A stretch of 59,053 nucleotides of DNA from Candidatus Methanomethylophilaceae archaeon (GCA_017519045.1 JAFWTC010000078.1:1-59053); one strand, 5' to 3'. Shown: positions 45,488 to 54,441, counted from the first letter of the stretch. Made by a program: numbers and translations. Notes: generated by a model from the letters alone, not told the origin.

Positions 45488-47404
45488 TCACCCTTCGATC
45501 GCATACTTGACCGAGCACTCGATGTACTCGGCGTTCAGGTTCTCCAGCCTGAGATAGGTGCCGTCCAGCGCCCGGCACAGCTCCAGCGCCAGGCCGAACT
45601 GCATGCGTCCGGCCTCGGTGTCGATGACGATGAAGCGGATCCCCGTCTTCGACAGGGACCTCGCCGTCGAGAGCATCTCGTCGACGGGTTTCTGGCCGCT
45701 GGTGTAGGCGACGTTGCACCGCCCGTCCGAGAGGATGACCATCACCGGGCGGGAGTCCTTGCCGTCGACCCCCTTCAGGATGTCATATCCCTTCAGCAGA
45801 CCGTGGATCAGGGGCGTCCTGCCCCCGGTGGGGATGTCCTGGAGGACGTTGTAGGCCTTCAGGATGCTCTTGGTGAGGGGCAGCACCTCCTCGGCAGTGT
45901 TCATGCGGAAGACTGCCATTCCGATGCGGTCCCGCTTCTGGTAGGCGTCCTTCAGCATCGAGAGGATGGCCCCCTTGACCGCCACCATACGCTTCTGGGC
46001 GCCGATGGAACCGCTCCCGTCCACCAGGAATAGGATGCTGTTGCCCTGCCGCTTCTCACGGACCTTCTCCCTGAGGTCCTCCCTCTTGAGGACGATGGCC
46101 AGCTCCGAATGGTCACGGTAGATCTGACTGGGAGCGGAGGCGCGTATGCTGGCGCACAGCGCGATGTCGGACACCTTGCCCTTGGGGATCCGGTACCCGA
46201 TGACCTTGCCGGCGGAATCGCGGATGTTGGCGCCAGACCGGCGCCCGGAGACGCCCTGATTGAGAGTGGCGTTCTCCTTCGGCATGTAGTCGACCACCTT
46301 GTAGACGTCCCCGATGTCGAACACCTGCTCCTGCATCCCGTCAGGGTCCACGGGCGGGGGGACCTCGGCATCGCCCTCCTCGGGCGGCCGCTGCTCCTGC
46401 TGGTCATCCGGCTCCTCGGGCGGCCGGTCCTGATCGTCCTGCTGCTGATCGTTCTGCTGCTCCTCCGGTTCTTCGTCCTCCCGGTCGTCCGGGGGATCCT
46501 CGGAGGGCTGCTGGTCCGGCTGCTGTTGCTGCTCGGGAGGGTTGTTCCTGCGATGCTCCAGGCACATGGCAGCGGCGTCCTTCAGATGGTCCAGGTTGGC
46601 GAGGTCCTTCCCGTCGAGGGCCGCCAGGGTGCAAGCGGCATTCATCACCGAGATGTCGCCCCGGTGCCCGGCGACGTTCAGCTGGTTGCAGACTTCGGAG
46701 ATGGCGGCGCAGTATCCCTCGGGCACCCGGGTGAAACGCGCTCTGGCACGTGCCTCGGTGACCTCGTCCCGCATCCTCCCGGTCTCCTCGGCGAAGGAGA
46801 GGATGAACCCCTCCGGGTCCTTCTGGAAGGAGAGGCAGCGCTCGCAGAGCGTCATCCTCAGCTCCTCGTCCTCCAATGTAGACAGGAACACGCAGATGTC
46901 AAAGCGGTCCAGAAGATGGTCGGATATCCCTCCCTCCTCCGGATCCATGGTGGCCACGAAGAGGAAGCGGCAGTCGTAGGTCTCGGAGATGCCTTCCCGC
47001 TCCACGACGTGGAAGCCGTTCTCGGCGGCGTTGAGCACCTGGTTGAGGACATAGTCGGGCAGGAGATTGACGTCATCCACGAACAGTATGTTGCCGTCCG
47101 CCCGGAGGAGTACGTTGTTGGAGAGCACCCGCCTGCCTTTGCGGAGGGTCTCCTCCACGGACATGCCGCCGAATATCTGGTCCTCAGAGGAATTGAGCGG
47201 GAGGTTCACTACCTTCCTGCCCTCGGCGATGTCCTCCATGGAGCGCGCGAGGACGGATTTGCCCGTCCCCTTCGGCCCGCAGATCAGCACCGAATGGATG
47301 TCTGCCGACGACGCCGCCACCTTCAGCGCCTTCCGGGCGAGGTCGTTGCCCACGAAGGCGGCGAACGGATAGTTCAGTTGGTCCCGAAGGTGCTCTTGAG
47401 CCAT
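45488..47404 (-). CDS. ChlD/BchD-like chelatase subunit (AAA+ plus VWA)
   Basis: 638 residues. The N-terminal AAA+ domain keeps Walker A ([11 protein letters not shown]) and Walker B-like [10 protein letters not shown], with sensor segment TMDPEEGG. A Gln/Glu/Asp/Pro-rich linker (~285-350) leads to the C-terminal VWA domain with [14 protein letters not shown] and TGGRTPL. It forms the second ring of the ChlI-ChlD motor, which remodels the CobN/BchH subunit during metal insertion. The start overlaps the ChlI-like gene by 31 bases. Confidence 0.92.
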   Translation of the reverse strand: MAQEHLRDQLNYPFAAFVGNDLARKALKVAASSADIHSVLICGPKGTGKSVLARSMEDIAEGRKVVNLPLNSSEDQIFGGMSVEETLRKGRRVLSNNVLLRADGNILFVDDVNLLPDYVLNQVLNAAENGFHVVEREGISETYDCRFLFVATMDPEEGGISDHLLDRFDICVFLSTLEDEELRMTLCERCLSFQKDPEGFILSFAEETGRMRDEVTEARARARFTRVPEGYCAAISEVCNQLNVAGHRGDISVMNAACTLAALDGKDLANLDHLKDAAAMCLEHRRNNPPEQQQQPDQQPSEDPPDDREDEEPEEQQNDQQQDDQDRPPEEPDDQQEQRPPEEGDAEVPPPVDPDGMQEQVFDIGDVYKVVDYMPKENATLNQGVSGRRSGANIRDSAGKVIGYRIPKGKVSDIALCASIRASAPSQIYRDHSELAIVLKREDLREKVREKRQGNSILFLVDGSGSIGAQKRMVAVKGAILSMLKDAYQKRDRIGMAVFRMNTAEEVLPLTKSILKAYNVLQDIPTGGRTPLIHGLLKGYDILKGVDGKDSRPVMVILSDGRCNVAYTSGQKPVDEMLSTARSLSKTGIRFIVIDTEAGRMQFGLALELCRALDGTYLRLENLNAEYIECSVKYAIEG

Positions 47405-48408
47405 GCGTCCAATTCCTCGCTGTTGAGGTTCGAATCCTGGAAGGGATTCCTTCTCATGCGGTGCGGCATGACCAGCTTGGCCACGTGGGTGACGTCGGAA
47501 GGGTAGACCTCCGTGCGCATCTGCATGGCCGCATAGGCCTCCGCGGCCTTGATCAGCGTGAGATCGGAGCGGTGCCCGTCGACCCCCAGATGCAGGGAAA
47601 TCCTGACCGCGGCGCGGATTACATCCCTGCCGGCGTCTATGCCCTTCAGCAGCTCGCGCGCCTTCAGGATGTTCTCGCGTATCTGGGCGTTCTGCTCCCG
47701 GTAGTCCTTGCAGAAGCTCTCGGGGTTCTTCTCGAACTCCATGCGGCGTTCGATGATGTCGGTCCTCCGGTCCTCGTCCTTCTCCGATACGACGTCCACC
47801 ATCATCCCGAACCTGTCGAGGAGCTGGGGCCTCAGGTCGCCCTCCTCCGGATTCATGGTCCCGACCAGGATGAACTTGGACGGGTGCGAGTAGGAGATCC
47901 CCTCCCGCTCGATGTAGTTGACCCCCATGGCGGCGGCATCGAGGAGCAGATCCACGATGTTGTCGTCGAGAAGGTTGATCTCGTCGACGTACAGGATGTT
48001 GCCGTTGGCCTTAGCCAGCACCCCCGGCTCGAACCTCTTCTTCCCGGTGGTGATGGCGGCCTCGATGTCGAGGGTCCCGGCCACACGGTCCTCGGTGGAG
48101 CTCAGCGGCAGCTCGACCACCGACATCGGCACGGCGGTGGACGGGAGCTCCCCCTCCTTGCGCCTTTCCTGGCATTCCGGGCACATGGCCCCCGGCACCC
48201 TCGGATCGCATCCGCAGGGGCATCCGAGCACCACTTCGCGCTCCGGGAGCAGACCCGCCAACGCCCTCACGGCAGTCGACTTGGCCGTCCCCTTCTCACC
48301 ACGGATCAGCACACCACCGATCAAGGGATTGATGGTATTCAATATCAGGGCCTCTTTCATATCCTCTTGCCCAACGATAGCGGAGAACGGGAATACCGGT
48401 CTGTTCAT
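47374..48408 (-). CDS. ChlI/BchI-like AAA+ chelatase subunit
   Basis: 344 residues from ATG 48408. Walker [11 protein letters not shown], Walker [13 protein letters not shown], sensor [19 protein letters not shown] with the Arg finger. A four-cysteine insert (GCPCGCD...CPEC) lies after the first strand and probably binds zinc. It is the ATPase that drives the chelatase. It is the first gene of the minus-strand ChlI-ChlD-CobN3 group, with a TTATATA box ~40 bases before the ATG and the shared upstream element further out. Confidence 0.94.
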   Translation of the reverse strand: MNRPVFPFSAIVGQEDMKEALILNTINPLIGGVLIRGEKGTAKSTAVRALAGLLPEREVVLGCPCGCDPRVPGAMCPECQERRKEGELPSTAVPMSVVELPLSSTEDRVAGTLDIEAAITTGKKRFEPGVLAKANGNILYVDEINLLDDNIVDLLLDAAAMGVNYIEREGISYSHPSKFILVGTMNPEEGDLRPQLLDRFGMMVDVVSEKDEDRRTDIIERRMEFEKNPESFCKDYREQNAQIRENILKARELLKGIDAGRDVIRAAVRISLHLGVDGHRSDLTLIKAAEAYAAMQMRTEVYPSDVTHVAKLVMPHRMRRNPFQDSNLNSEELDAWLKSTFGTN

Positions 48409-48444
48409 GATATTGCCTCTAGAAATACCGATTGAGAATATCCA

Positions 48445-48493
48445 CATATATAAGTGGAGCAGGCAGGCACGTTTTATTACCTAATTGTTTTAA
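48445..48493 (-). promoter_or_regulatory. chlI-like promoter: shared element plus TATA box
   Basis: On the minus strand TTAAAACAATTAGGTAA (48493-48477) precedes TTATATATG (from 48453) by about 23 bases, the same arrangement as at CobN1 and nifH. This ties the chelatase motor genes to the same putative regulator. Confidence 0.7.
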
Positions 48494-48714
48494 AACCCGG
48501 CATTGGCAACCGACAGATGACGACGACCGCATGCGGCCTGTCCCGCGGACCGGCACAAAGAGACCCTAAATCAATCGAGTTAGGCTGCAAGTCGCCTCGA
48601 ATCGAACATGGCCCAACCTATGGAGGATGGATGGTGCCACGCACCGGCCATAGGTACTCGGTCCATGAAGCCGCCCGCACGGAGCCGGAATGCCCCCAAC
48701 GGTGCACGTGATGA
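48494..48714. other. Gene-free gap before chlI-like gene
   Basis: About 220 bases between the chlI promoter and the terminator of the surface protein. Nothing is recognised except a split look-alike of the shared element (AAATCAATCGAGTTAGG near 48,568-48,584), too altered to call. Confidence 0.4.
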
Positions 48715-48748
48715 GAAAAATCGGGCGGACCGTACTGCAGGTCCGCCC
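48715..48748 (-). terminator. Terminator of the surface-protein gene
   Basis: GGGCGGACC / GGTCCGCCC 9-bp stem (48723-48748) with an 8-base loop. On the minus strand it is followed by GATTTTTCTC. It lies 20 bases past the stop of the dockerin protein. Confidence 0.75.
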
Positions 48749-48767
48749 ATTGTACTCGGACAGGGAC

Positions 48768-49697
48768 TCAGTTCTTCAGACTGAGGATCTTCTTCATGAG
48801 GACGACGTCTCTGAGGTTGACCTTCCCGTCATGGGTGATGTCGAAGGTCTTGTCGGTCCCGCCGGCCTTCACCGCCTTCTTGAGCAGCGTCATGTCCCTG
48901 AGGTCGACCCTGCCGTCGTAGTTGAAGTCCGCGTCGAAGGGCACGGCCGAGAACCTGGCGGTGTAGGAGGCGTCCCCGGTGGCCGGGGAGAGCGCGAGGG
49001 TCCAGCCGGCGAAGGCGTAGCGGTTCTGCTCGTCGCTGGCCTTCTTCGGGGTGGCGCCCTTGTACACGGGCATCTCCCCGTACGCCACTGTCTCCTGGTC
49101 GAGCAGGGTCTCGCCGTCCTCGTCGTAGAAGCTAATGACGCACTCGCTGGGGACGGCCTCGTAAACCGCGGTGTAGGTGGCCGCCCCGGAGACGGGGACG
49201 ACCTCGGGCTCCCAGCCGGCGAACACGTAGACGTGCTCCTCGTCGGCGGGCCTGACCGGGACGGACCCGAGGTACTCGGGGAGCTCGCCCATCGCGTAGT
49301 TGAACATCTGCAGCACCTCGCCGTCGTAGTTCTGGAACTTGACCAGCACCCCCTCTCCGACCCGGAACTCGGGGGTGACGATCTCGGACTTCTGATAGCT
49401 GAGGATGATGTAGTACCGGCCGTCCTCCAGGAGGGGGACGTCCCGGAGCAGGGCGCCGGTGAAGGGCCCGGTCTTGGTGCTCTTGACCAGGACGTTGGCC
49501 GCGGTGTATATCGGTTCGCTGTCGTCCTCGACGTTGTAGAGGGCGGCGCTGGCCTGGACGGGCGGCGGATTGCCCAGGGCGACATAGATCATGCCGTAAT
49601 CCGGCCGGTAGTCAGGTACGACCACGTCGCCGGCGCTGCCCTCCACGGAAGAGGCCAGCGGTACGGCCAGCAGCAGCGCCACCATGGCGACGGCCAT
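48768..49697 (-). CDS. Secreted surface protein with InlB-type repeats and C-terminal dockerin
   Basis: 309 residues from ATG 49697. Signal peptide MAVAMVALLLAVPLASSVEGS. A beta-rich region is followed by two Listeria-Bacteroides (InlB B-type) repeats (VYVFAGWEPEVVPVSGAATYTAVY; YAFAGWTLALSPATGDASYTARF). The C-terminus is a type I dockerin: DFNYDGRVDLRD and DITHDGKVNLRD calcium loops. It is probably cell-surface and adhesion-related. The frame extends upstream to 49748 only through repeat B DNA, and no strong ribosome-binding site precedes 49697, so its original 5' end may have been replaced by the rearrangement. Confidence 0.8.
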   Translation of the reverse strand: MAVAMVALLLAVPLASSVEGSAGDVVVPDYRPDYGMIYVALGNPPPVQASAALYNVEDDSEPIYTAANVLVKSTKTGPFTGALLRDVPLLEDGRYYIILSYQKSEIVTPEFRVGEGVLVKFQNYDGEVLQMFNYAMGELPEYLGSVPVRPADEEHVYVFAGWEPEVVPVSGAATYTAVYEAVPSECVISFYDEDGETLLDQETVAYGEMPVYKGATPKKASDEQNRYAFAGWTLALSPATGDASYTARFSAVPFDADFNYDGRVDLRDMTLLKKAVKAGGTDKTFDITHDGKVNLRDVVLMKKILSLKN

Positions 49698-49707
49698 CGA
49701 ATTCGGA

Positions 49708-49870
49708 TCTCCCGCTAAAAACGCAGAATGGCTGCCGGTTTTCCACAATGATGCTAAGTGATTTTATGGATATTATACAAGATCCACACCATTTTGGTCC
49801 TACTATGGCGCAGAACGCCTGCTTTTTAACCTTCTGAGATCTGGAATTCGTTGCACTCCTCCGAACAGCG
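49708..49870 (+). repeat. Direct repeat B: decayed copy of integrase 3' end
   Basis: Same orientation as repeat A (21608-21771), roughly three-quarters identical by eye. The integrase C-terminal codons are recognisable but frameshifted and without the normal stop. It marks the right edge of the putative island and lies against the 5' end of the surface-protein gene. Confidence 0.8.
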
Positions 49871-49909
49871 AAAATCCCGCATCCCTGCTGCTCCGATATC
49901 ATGAAAGGA

Positions 49910-49931
49910 CCCGGTGGCCAAGGCCGCCGGG
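49910..49931 (-). terminator. Hairpin after importer system 2
   Basis: CCCGGTGGCC-AA-GGCCGCCGGG, a 10-bp stem with one G-T pair, 17 bases beyond the ATPase stop. It lacks a strong T-run, so it may be a processing or weak termination structure. Confidence 0.5.
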
Positions 49932-49947
49932 AGGTTTGAAGGCTTTC

Positions 49948-50763
49948 TCAGCTCTCCTCGCCCCAGTCCAGCGCATCCTCGTCAGCGCCGAACGTGGACT
50001 TCAGGATGACATGGGGGCTATTCTCGAAAGTCACGATCTCGCAATCTATCCCATAGATCCTGCGGATGACGTCCTCCGTGATGACCTCGTCGGGGGTCCC
50101 GACACAGTCGACGACGCCTGGAGGGGCCATGACTATGATCTGATGCGCGTATCTGGCCGCGATGTTCAGGTCATGGCAGATCATGATCACGGTGATGCCG
50201 CTGCGCGTGGACAGGTCCCTCAGCATCTCCGCGACGTAGACCTGGTGCTTCACATCCAAGTTGGCGGTCGGTTCGTCCAGGATCAGGACCGGGGTCTCCT
50301 GGACCAGTCCCCTGGCCAGGGCCACCCTCTGGTGCTGTCCCGCGGAGAGCTCGTTGAACCCGTGCATGGCCAGAGACCCGAGGTCGAGCATGTCCATCGC
50401 CTTGTGGACGATGTTCAGGTCTTTCGCGGTTGTGCGCCACTTCTGCTTGTTGTGCCTCCCGATCAGGATTGTGTCGATGACCGGCATCGAGAAGCAGTCG
50501 AAGGAGTTCGCGGGGACGAACGCGACGTAGTCGGCGACCTCCTTGATGGTCATGTCCTTGATGGACCTGCCGTCTATCGTGATGTCCCCTTCGGTGGGCT
50601 CCAAGAGCTTGTTGATGCATTTCACCAGGGTGGACTTCCCGACCCCGTTGGGTCCGATGATGCAGTACAGGCCCGGATGGTCCATGCTGAAGGTGACGTC
50701 CTTCAGCACGGGCGTCGACGCGTTGTATTTGAAGGACACGTGATTCAGATCGATCTTCGTCAT
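49948..50763 (-). CDS. FecE/BtuD-type ABC ATPase, system 2
   Basis: 271 residues. Walker A GPNGVGKST, signature LSAGQHQRVALARG, Walker B VLILDEPTANLD and CHDLN switch. Last gene of a binding-protein/permease/ATPase operon on the minus strand, 4 bases after the permease stop. It lies just outside repeat B, so it appears to belong to the chromosome rather than the island. Confidence 0.94.
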   Translation of the reverse strand: MTKIDLNHVSFKYNASTPVLKDVTFSMDHPGLYCIIGPNGVGKSTLVKCINKLLEPTEGDITIDGRSIKDMTIKEVADYVAFVPANSFDCFSMPVIDTILIGRHNKQKWRTTAKDLNIVHKAMDMLDLGSLAMHGFNELSAGQHQRVALARGLVQETPVLILDEPTANLDVKHQVYVAEMLRDLSTRSGITVIMICHDLNIAARYAHQIIVMAPPGVVDCVGTPDEVITEDVIRRIYGIDCEIVTFENSPHVILKSTFGADEDALDWGEES

Positions 50764-50767
50764 GTCA

Positions 50768-51904
50768 TCATCCCCAGACCCTGCTGTTCTTTCTCATCAG
50801 AAGCCACAGGAACATGGGGCCTCCGATGAAGGCCATCACGACCCCCACCTGCAGCACGACCGGCGAGAGGATCGCCCTTCCCAGAAGATCCGCGGTCACA
50901 AGCAACGCCGAACCGGCGATGGCCGATGCGGGAATCAGGTATCTGTTGTCGGCGCCTATGAAGATCCTCACGATATGCGGGGTCACCAGTCCGACGAATC
51001 CTATCAGTCCGGTGAAGCTGACCACGGCCGCGGACATGAGGGCGACGATCACCAGGAGTATGATCCTCATCTTCGAGGCGTCCACTCCCAAGGCCCTTGC
51101 GGTTTCGTCCCCCGTGGCCAGGACGTTGAGTTTCCTGGACAGGAGCTGGACCGCGATGATCCCTGCCAGAACCGCCACTATCATTACCGGAACCTCGTTC
51201 CAGGTCGTCCCCGCAAGGGTGCCCACCTGCCACTGATAGACCTCCGCCAGGGTGGATTCGTCGGCCCAGAGCATCATGACGGTCGTGAAGGCGTTGAAGA
51301 TGTACATGATGGCTATCCCCGCCATGATCATTGTCGTAGGGGATGCGTTTTTCATCTTCGAGACGGAGATGATCATCGCCGTGGGGATCAGTGCGAAAAG
51401 GAATGCGTTGATGACTATGGCTTGCGAACCTGCCGCCGCCGTCATTCCCAGCGTCATGGCGAGAGTCGCTCCGAACGAGGCGCCCGAGGACACGCCGGTC
51501 GTGTACGAGTCGGCGAGGGGGTTCATCAGGGTGCTCTGCATCACCGCTCCGGCCACAGAAAGTCCCGCTCCGGCCACGATGCCCACGACGACGCGCGGCA
51601 TGCGCAGATTCACGATTATGTGGTCCTTCGTCGTGTTGGTGATGTTATCGGTCAGATGGTCCCAGATTATCTGATATGATTCCAGGAATCCTATATCGTA
51701 TGTCCCGTATGTGACGGCGAACCCCATGACCATCACGATGACCACGACGCATATGGCCATGAAGACCCACTTGCGGGCCACGTATCTCTTGTAATCCAGG
51801 AAGCTCTCTTCTTGCTGTTCTAGGTCTGCATCCTCGCTCAGCCACCGCGTGACCTTGTGGCTGACGATTCTGCTGATGCGTGGATCGGCTTCGTAATCTT
51901 CCAT
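50768..51904 (-). CDS. FecCD/BtuC-type ABC permease, system 2
   Basis: 378 residues from ATG 51904, which has AGGTGAT 3 bases upstream. An unusually long cytoplasmic N-terminus (~50 residues, acidic) precedes ~9-10 membrane spans. Signatures: LRMPRVVVGIVAGAGLSVAGAVMQ, NPLADSYTTGVSSGASFGATL and GLIGFVGLVTPHIVRIFIG. It partners with the dockerin-bearing binding protein upstream. Confidence 0.93.
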   Translation of the reverse strand: MEDYEADPRISRIVSHKVTRWLSEDADLEQQEESFLDYKRYVARKWVFMAICVVVIVMVMGFAVTYGTYDIGFLESYQIIWDHLTDNITNTTKDHIIVNLRMPRVVVGIVAGAGLSVAGAVMQSTLMNPLADSYTTGVSSGASFGATLAMTLGMTAAAGSQAIVINAFLFALIPTAMIISVSKMKNASPTTMIMAGIAIMYIFNAFTTVMMLWADESTLAEVYQWQVGTLAGTTWNEVPVMIVAVLAGIIAVQLLSRKLNVLATGDETARALGVDASKMRIILLVIVALMSAAVVSFTGLIGFVGLVTPHIVRIFIGADNRYLIPASAIAGSALLVTADLLGRAILSPVVLQVGVVMAFIGGPMFLWLLMRKNSRVWG

Positions 51905-51980
51905 CAAATCACCTTGTGAGGAGGCCCATTATCAAATTCAGAGAATGTGCGGTTCCGATGTTCCCGGAACCGCGTTTTGA

Positions 51981-53330
51981 TCAGGCTTTAGCGTTCATGC
52001 GGTACAGATACGTGTATCCGGATTTCCTCACGTCGATGTGGTTGATCAAGGTGTCATCCAAGCATTTCTGCAGCGTGTCCCATCCGGCCTCCTCGTTGAA
52101 GGATCCGGGCCAGAGATACGATGCCAGCAGATTGAGCTGACTCACTCCGATGACCGTTCCCATCACGGCGTAGTACGAGCCAAACACCATTCCGCTCTTG
52201 TATGCCCTGCTCTCTGAGAAGTACGCTGCCCTTTCCTCGAACACGGCCTTGGCTTCTTCGGCCGTTTCCGCGGTATTGCCGGAGACCACCACGAATATAA
52301 CATCCGGGTCCCACTGCAGAACGGTCTCGATGTCCACCTCGTAGTAGTTCTTGCCTGAGTGGTCCGCGATGTCCGTCATCGGAAGGTGATTGTAGATCAT
52401 CCAGGTGTCGCCAGCGCACGAACCGTCGTTCGCGACCGTGTCGATGTGAGTCGTTACTGCGTTCTTGGTGTTGTAGCAGATGACATAGGACATGTTCTTG
52501 AGCTCGCTGGCGGCCTTCTTGACCTGGGACTGGATGTCGTCATAGTATCTGACGTACTCCCTGGCCTCGTCCGCGCAGTCCAGAAGGACGCCCATGGTCA
52601 TGGTCTTGGCCACCACGTCGGGTCCGCCGCCTGTGGCGATGAAGGCCGAGGTGTAGAGGAGGATGTAGTCATACTCTCCGGGAATCTGGTGCATGGCGTC
52701 GTAGACCGGCTGGTAGACTCCTCCGAGCGCCACGGAGCAGCCTGCGGTCATGATGTTCTCGACCGTCGTGTCGATGTCGCCGGAGTTGTAGTTCCCTATG
52801 TCCTTGAGCTTGCTGACGCCGGGGTAGATGGACTCGTCCATCGTGCGCAGGCTGCTGTCAGCCGCGGTGATCTTGTCGTAGAATCCGAGCATCTGCCCGG
52901 CGATGAGTCCGTGATATCCTCCGCTGGAGGATCCGACGACGGCGATCTTCCTGTCCCCGAGGGGGTAGTTGAAGTAGGACGTGTTCCCGTAGTGGTCGAT
53001 GTAATACATCTTGCCCTTTCCGCCCTTCAGGAAGTTCTGCATGTACGCGACGTCGTCTTGATTGACCTTTCCGTCGTTGTTCGCATCGGCAAAGGGGTTT
53101 TTCTTGGAATCCCAATTTCCCGAGTCGGCGATCTTCTTTATAAGATCGACATCAGCCTCGTCGTAATAGTCGTCATTGTCCGCGTTGCCGTAGACCAAAA
53201 GCCTTCCGGATCCCAGACTGGTCTTCCCCTTGTCGTCTTTATTGTTCATGACGAAGAAGACTGTCAGAGCGGCGGCGATGACGATCACAATCACGGCGAT
53301 TGTGAGAATTTTCGTCGTTTTTGAGTCCAT
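51981..53330 (-). CDS. FecB/BtuF-type binding protein with inserted dockerin-like domain, system 2
   Basis: About 449 residues from ATG 53330; a GTG nine bases upstream is possible. N-terminal membrane anchor (ILTIAVIVIVIAAALTVFFVM), then a dockerin type I-like pair of calcium loops: NADNDDYYDEADVDLIKKI and DANNDGKVNQDDVAYMQNFL (~residues 50-105). The binding domain follows (DRKIAVVGSSSGGYHGLIAGQ, WDPDVIFVVVSGNTAETAEEA). The ligand is unknown; the family binds iron complexes, heme or corrinoids. A dockerin-like domain between anchor and binding domain is unusual and could dock the receptor to a cohesin-like surface protein or act as a calcium-stabilised spacer. Confidence 0.85.
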   Translation of the reverse strand: MDSKTTKILTIAVIVIVIAAALTVFFVMNNKDDKGKTSLGSGRLLVYGNADNDDYYDEADVDLIKKIADSGNWDSKKNPFADANNDGKVNQDDVAYMQNFLKGGKGKMYYIDHYGNTSYFNYPLGDRKIAVVGSSSGGYHGLIAGQMLGFYDKITAADSSLRTMDESIYPGVSKLKDIGNYNSGDIDTTVENIMTAGCSVALGGVYQPVYDAMHQIPGEYDYILLYTSAFIATGGGPDVVAKTMTMGVLLDCADEAREYVRYYDDIQSQVKKAASELKNMSYVICYNTKNAVTTHIDTVANDGSCAGDTWMIYNHLPMTDIADHSGKNYYEVDIETVLQWDPDVIFVVVSGNTAETAEEAKAVFEERAAYFSESRAYKSGMVFGSYYAVMGTVIGVSQLNLLASYLWPGSFNEEAGWDTLQKCLDDTLINHIDVRKSGYTYLYRMNAKA

Positions 53331-53342
53331 AATCTTCACTTG

Positions 53343-53387
53343 GATTATATATCCATTAAAATGTTAAACTATCTCCATATATAATGG
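53343..53387 (-). promoter_or_regulatory. Promoter of importer system 2
   Basis: Two AT-rich boxes on the minus strand: GATATATAATC (53344-53354) about 20 bases before the ATG, and the near-palindrome CCATATATAATGG (53375-53387). The remaining gap to 53604 has no gene; it includes short hairpins and a TCGGCGCCAT at 53564 that matches the tRNA-Ser 3' end over only 10 bases. Confidence 0.5.
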
Positions 53388-53604
53388 GGTGGTTTCAACC
53401 TTACGAACAATCGACAAAGTTATCCGTGATTAAGAATAGAATGAATTTGAGAATTGCCGATTTCCGCAAGACATGGCGAAAAGAGATTGCCAGACAACTT
53501 TCGGAAACCCCGCCTGATGGCGAAGAGCACGCTTCGTCTGGCTCGATGCGTTTAGCATCCCAATCGGCGCCATTCTCACATTCCTGCATTCTTGATGGCC
53601 GGCA

Positions 53605-53940
53605 TCAATCGTTCCTGTGAACGTCTCCCCATTCGCACATCTGATCAAGGATCGGCACCAGGGACTTGCCTTTTTCAGTCAACGTGTATTCCACTTTCGG
53701 AGGGATCTGGGGATACTCTTTGCGGTAGATCATTCCGTCGGCTTCCAACTCCTTGAGATTGGTGCTCAAGGTCTTAAACGACAATCCAATGTATCTTTGC
53801 ATGTCGTTGAAGCGGACGGTGTCGAACTCCATCAAGGTGTACAGTATCGGCATCTTGTATCTGCCGTTGATCAGCGACAACGTGTAGCTGAATCCTGTCG
53901 TGTTCAGGTTCTCTTTCGATATGCATCTCAGGCCGGTCAT
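53605..53940 (-). CDS. HxlR-family winged-helix regulator
   Basis: 111 residues. Typical HxlR features: FSYTLSLINGRYKMPILYTL near the N-terminus, RFNDMQRYI-GLSFKTLSTNLKELEADGMIYRKEYP (recognition helix and wing), and VEYTLTEKGKSLVPILDQMCEWG. Such dimeric regulators often sense electrophiles or redox stress. It is divergent from a nitroreductase/flavoredoxin operon, which it probably controls. Confidence 0.9.
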   Translation of the reverse strand: MTGLRCISKENLNTTGFSYTLSLINGRYKMPILYTLMEFDTVRFNDMQRYIGLSFKTLSTNLKELEADGMIYRKEYPQIPPKVEYTLTEKGKSLVPILDQMCEWGDVHRND

Positions 53941-53957
53941 CTAATACTTTCCTTTAG

Positions 53958-53983
53958 GTAAGTATTTGTTATGAATGTAAGTA
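53958..53983 (+). promoter_or_regulatory. Direct-repeat operator in HxlR intergenic region
   Basis: GTAAGTA occurs at 53958-53964 and 53977-53983, a 19-base (about two helical turns) offset, next to an AT-rich TTTATTTATTTATTAT promoter stretch. Its position between the HxlR gene and its divergent operon fits a dimer-binding operator. Confidence 0.5.
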
Positions 53984-54060
53984 CTTTATTTATTTATTAT
54001 GCAAAACTTACAGCACATACCACATGGTCGGACTTCGCTGGCCTGTGAAGAAGGGATCGT

Positions 54061-54441
54061 ATGGAAAAGACGAAAGTATCGGATTATGAAGCAGTCGTCG
54101 CAACCGTCTCGAAATACACGGACGGATGCAAAGAAGGGAAGAGCCAGATCATGAAGCCCGCCTTCAAGGAGAATGCGCTCATGTACGGCTACCTCAACGG
54201 CGACTACTTCAACGGATCCATCGAGGCGCTCTACGGAGCGGTCGATGCGCTGGGGCCGGCTCCCGAATCCAAGGTCAGGATCGACGTCCTCGCCATCGAA
54301 GGGACGGCCGCCGCCGTTCGCGTGACCCTCGAGAACTGGCATGGACTGGCCTTCACCGATTTCCACAACCTCATCAAGGAGGACGGACAGTGGAAAATCG
54401 TCGCCAAGGTGTTCCACCAGTACCTGCGATGGTCCATATGA
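54061..54441 (+). CDS. NTF2-like (SnoaL/lumazine-binding-like) protein 1
   Basis: 126 residues. The single cystatin-like alpha+beta domain has a KEGKSQIMKPAFKENALMYGYLNG opening and ends FTDFHNLIKEDGQWKIVAKVFHQY, characteristic of the NTF2-like/putative lumazine-binding group. Function in such short proteins is often unknown; a small-molecule pocket is likely. The stop overlaps the nitroreductase start (ATGA). A paralog lies two genes downstream. Confidence 0.82.
   Translation: MEKTKVSDYEAVVATVSKYTDGCKEGKSQIMKPAFKENALMYGYLNGDYFNGSIEALYGAVDALGPAPESKVRIDVLAIEGTAAAVRVTLENWHGLAFTDFHNLIKEDGQWKIVAKVFHQYLRWSI

Noticed and set aside
48568-48584. Fifth copy of the shared promoter element (AAATCAATCGAGTTAGG)
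   Set aside because: It has four inserted bases and no TATA box at the right distance.
53564-53573. TCGGCGCCAT as a copy of the tRNA-Ser 3' end (attachment site)
   Set aside because: Only 10 bases match and the flanking tRNA sequence does not align; it may be chance.
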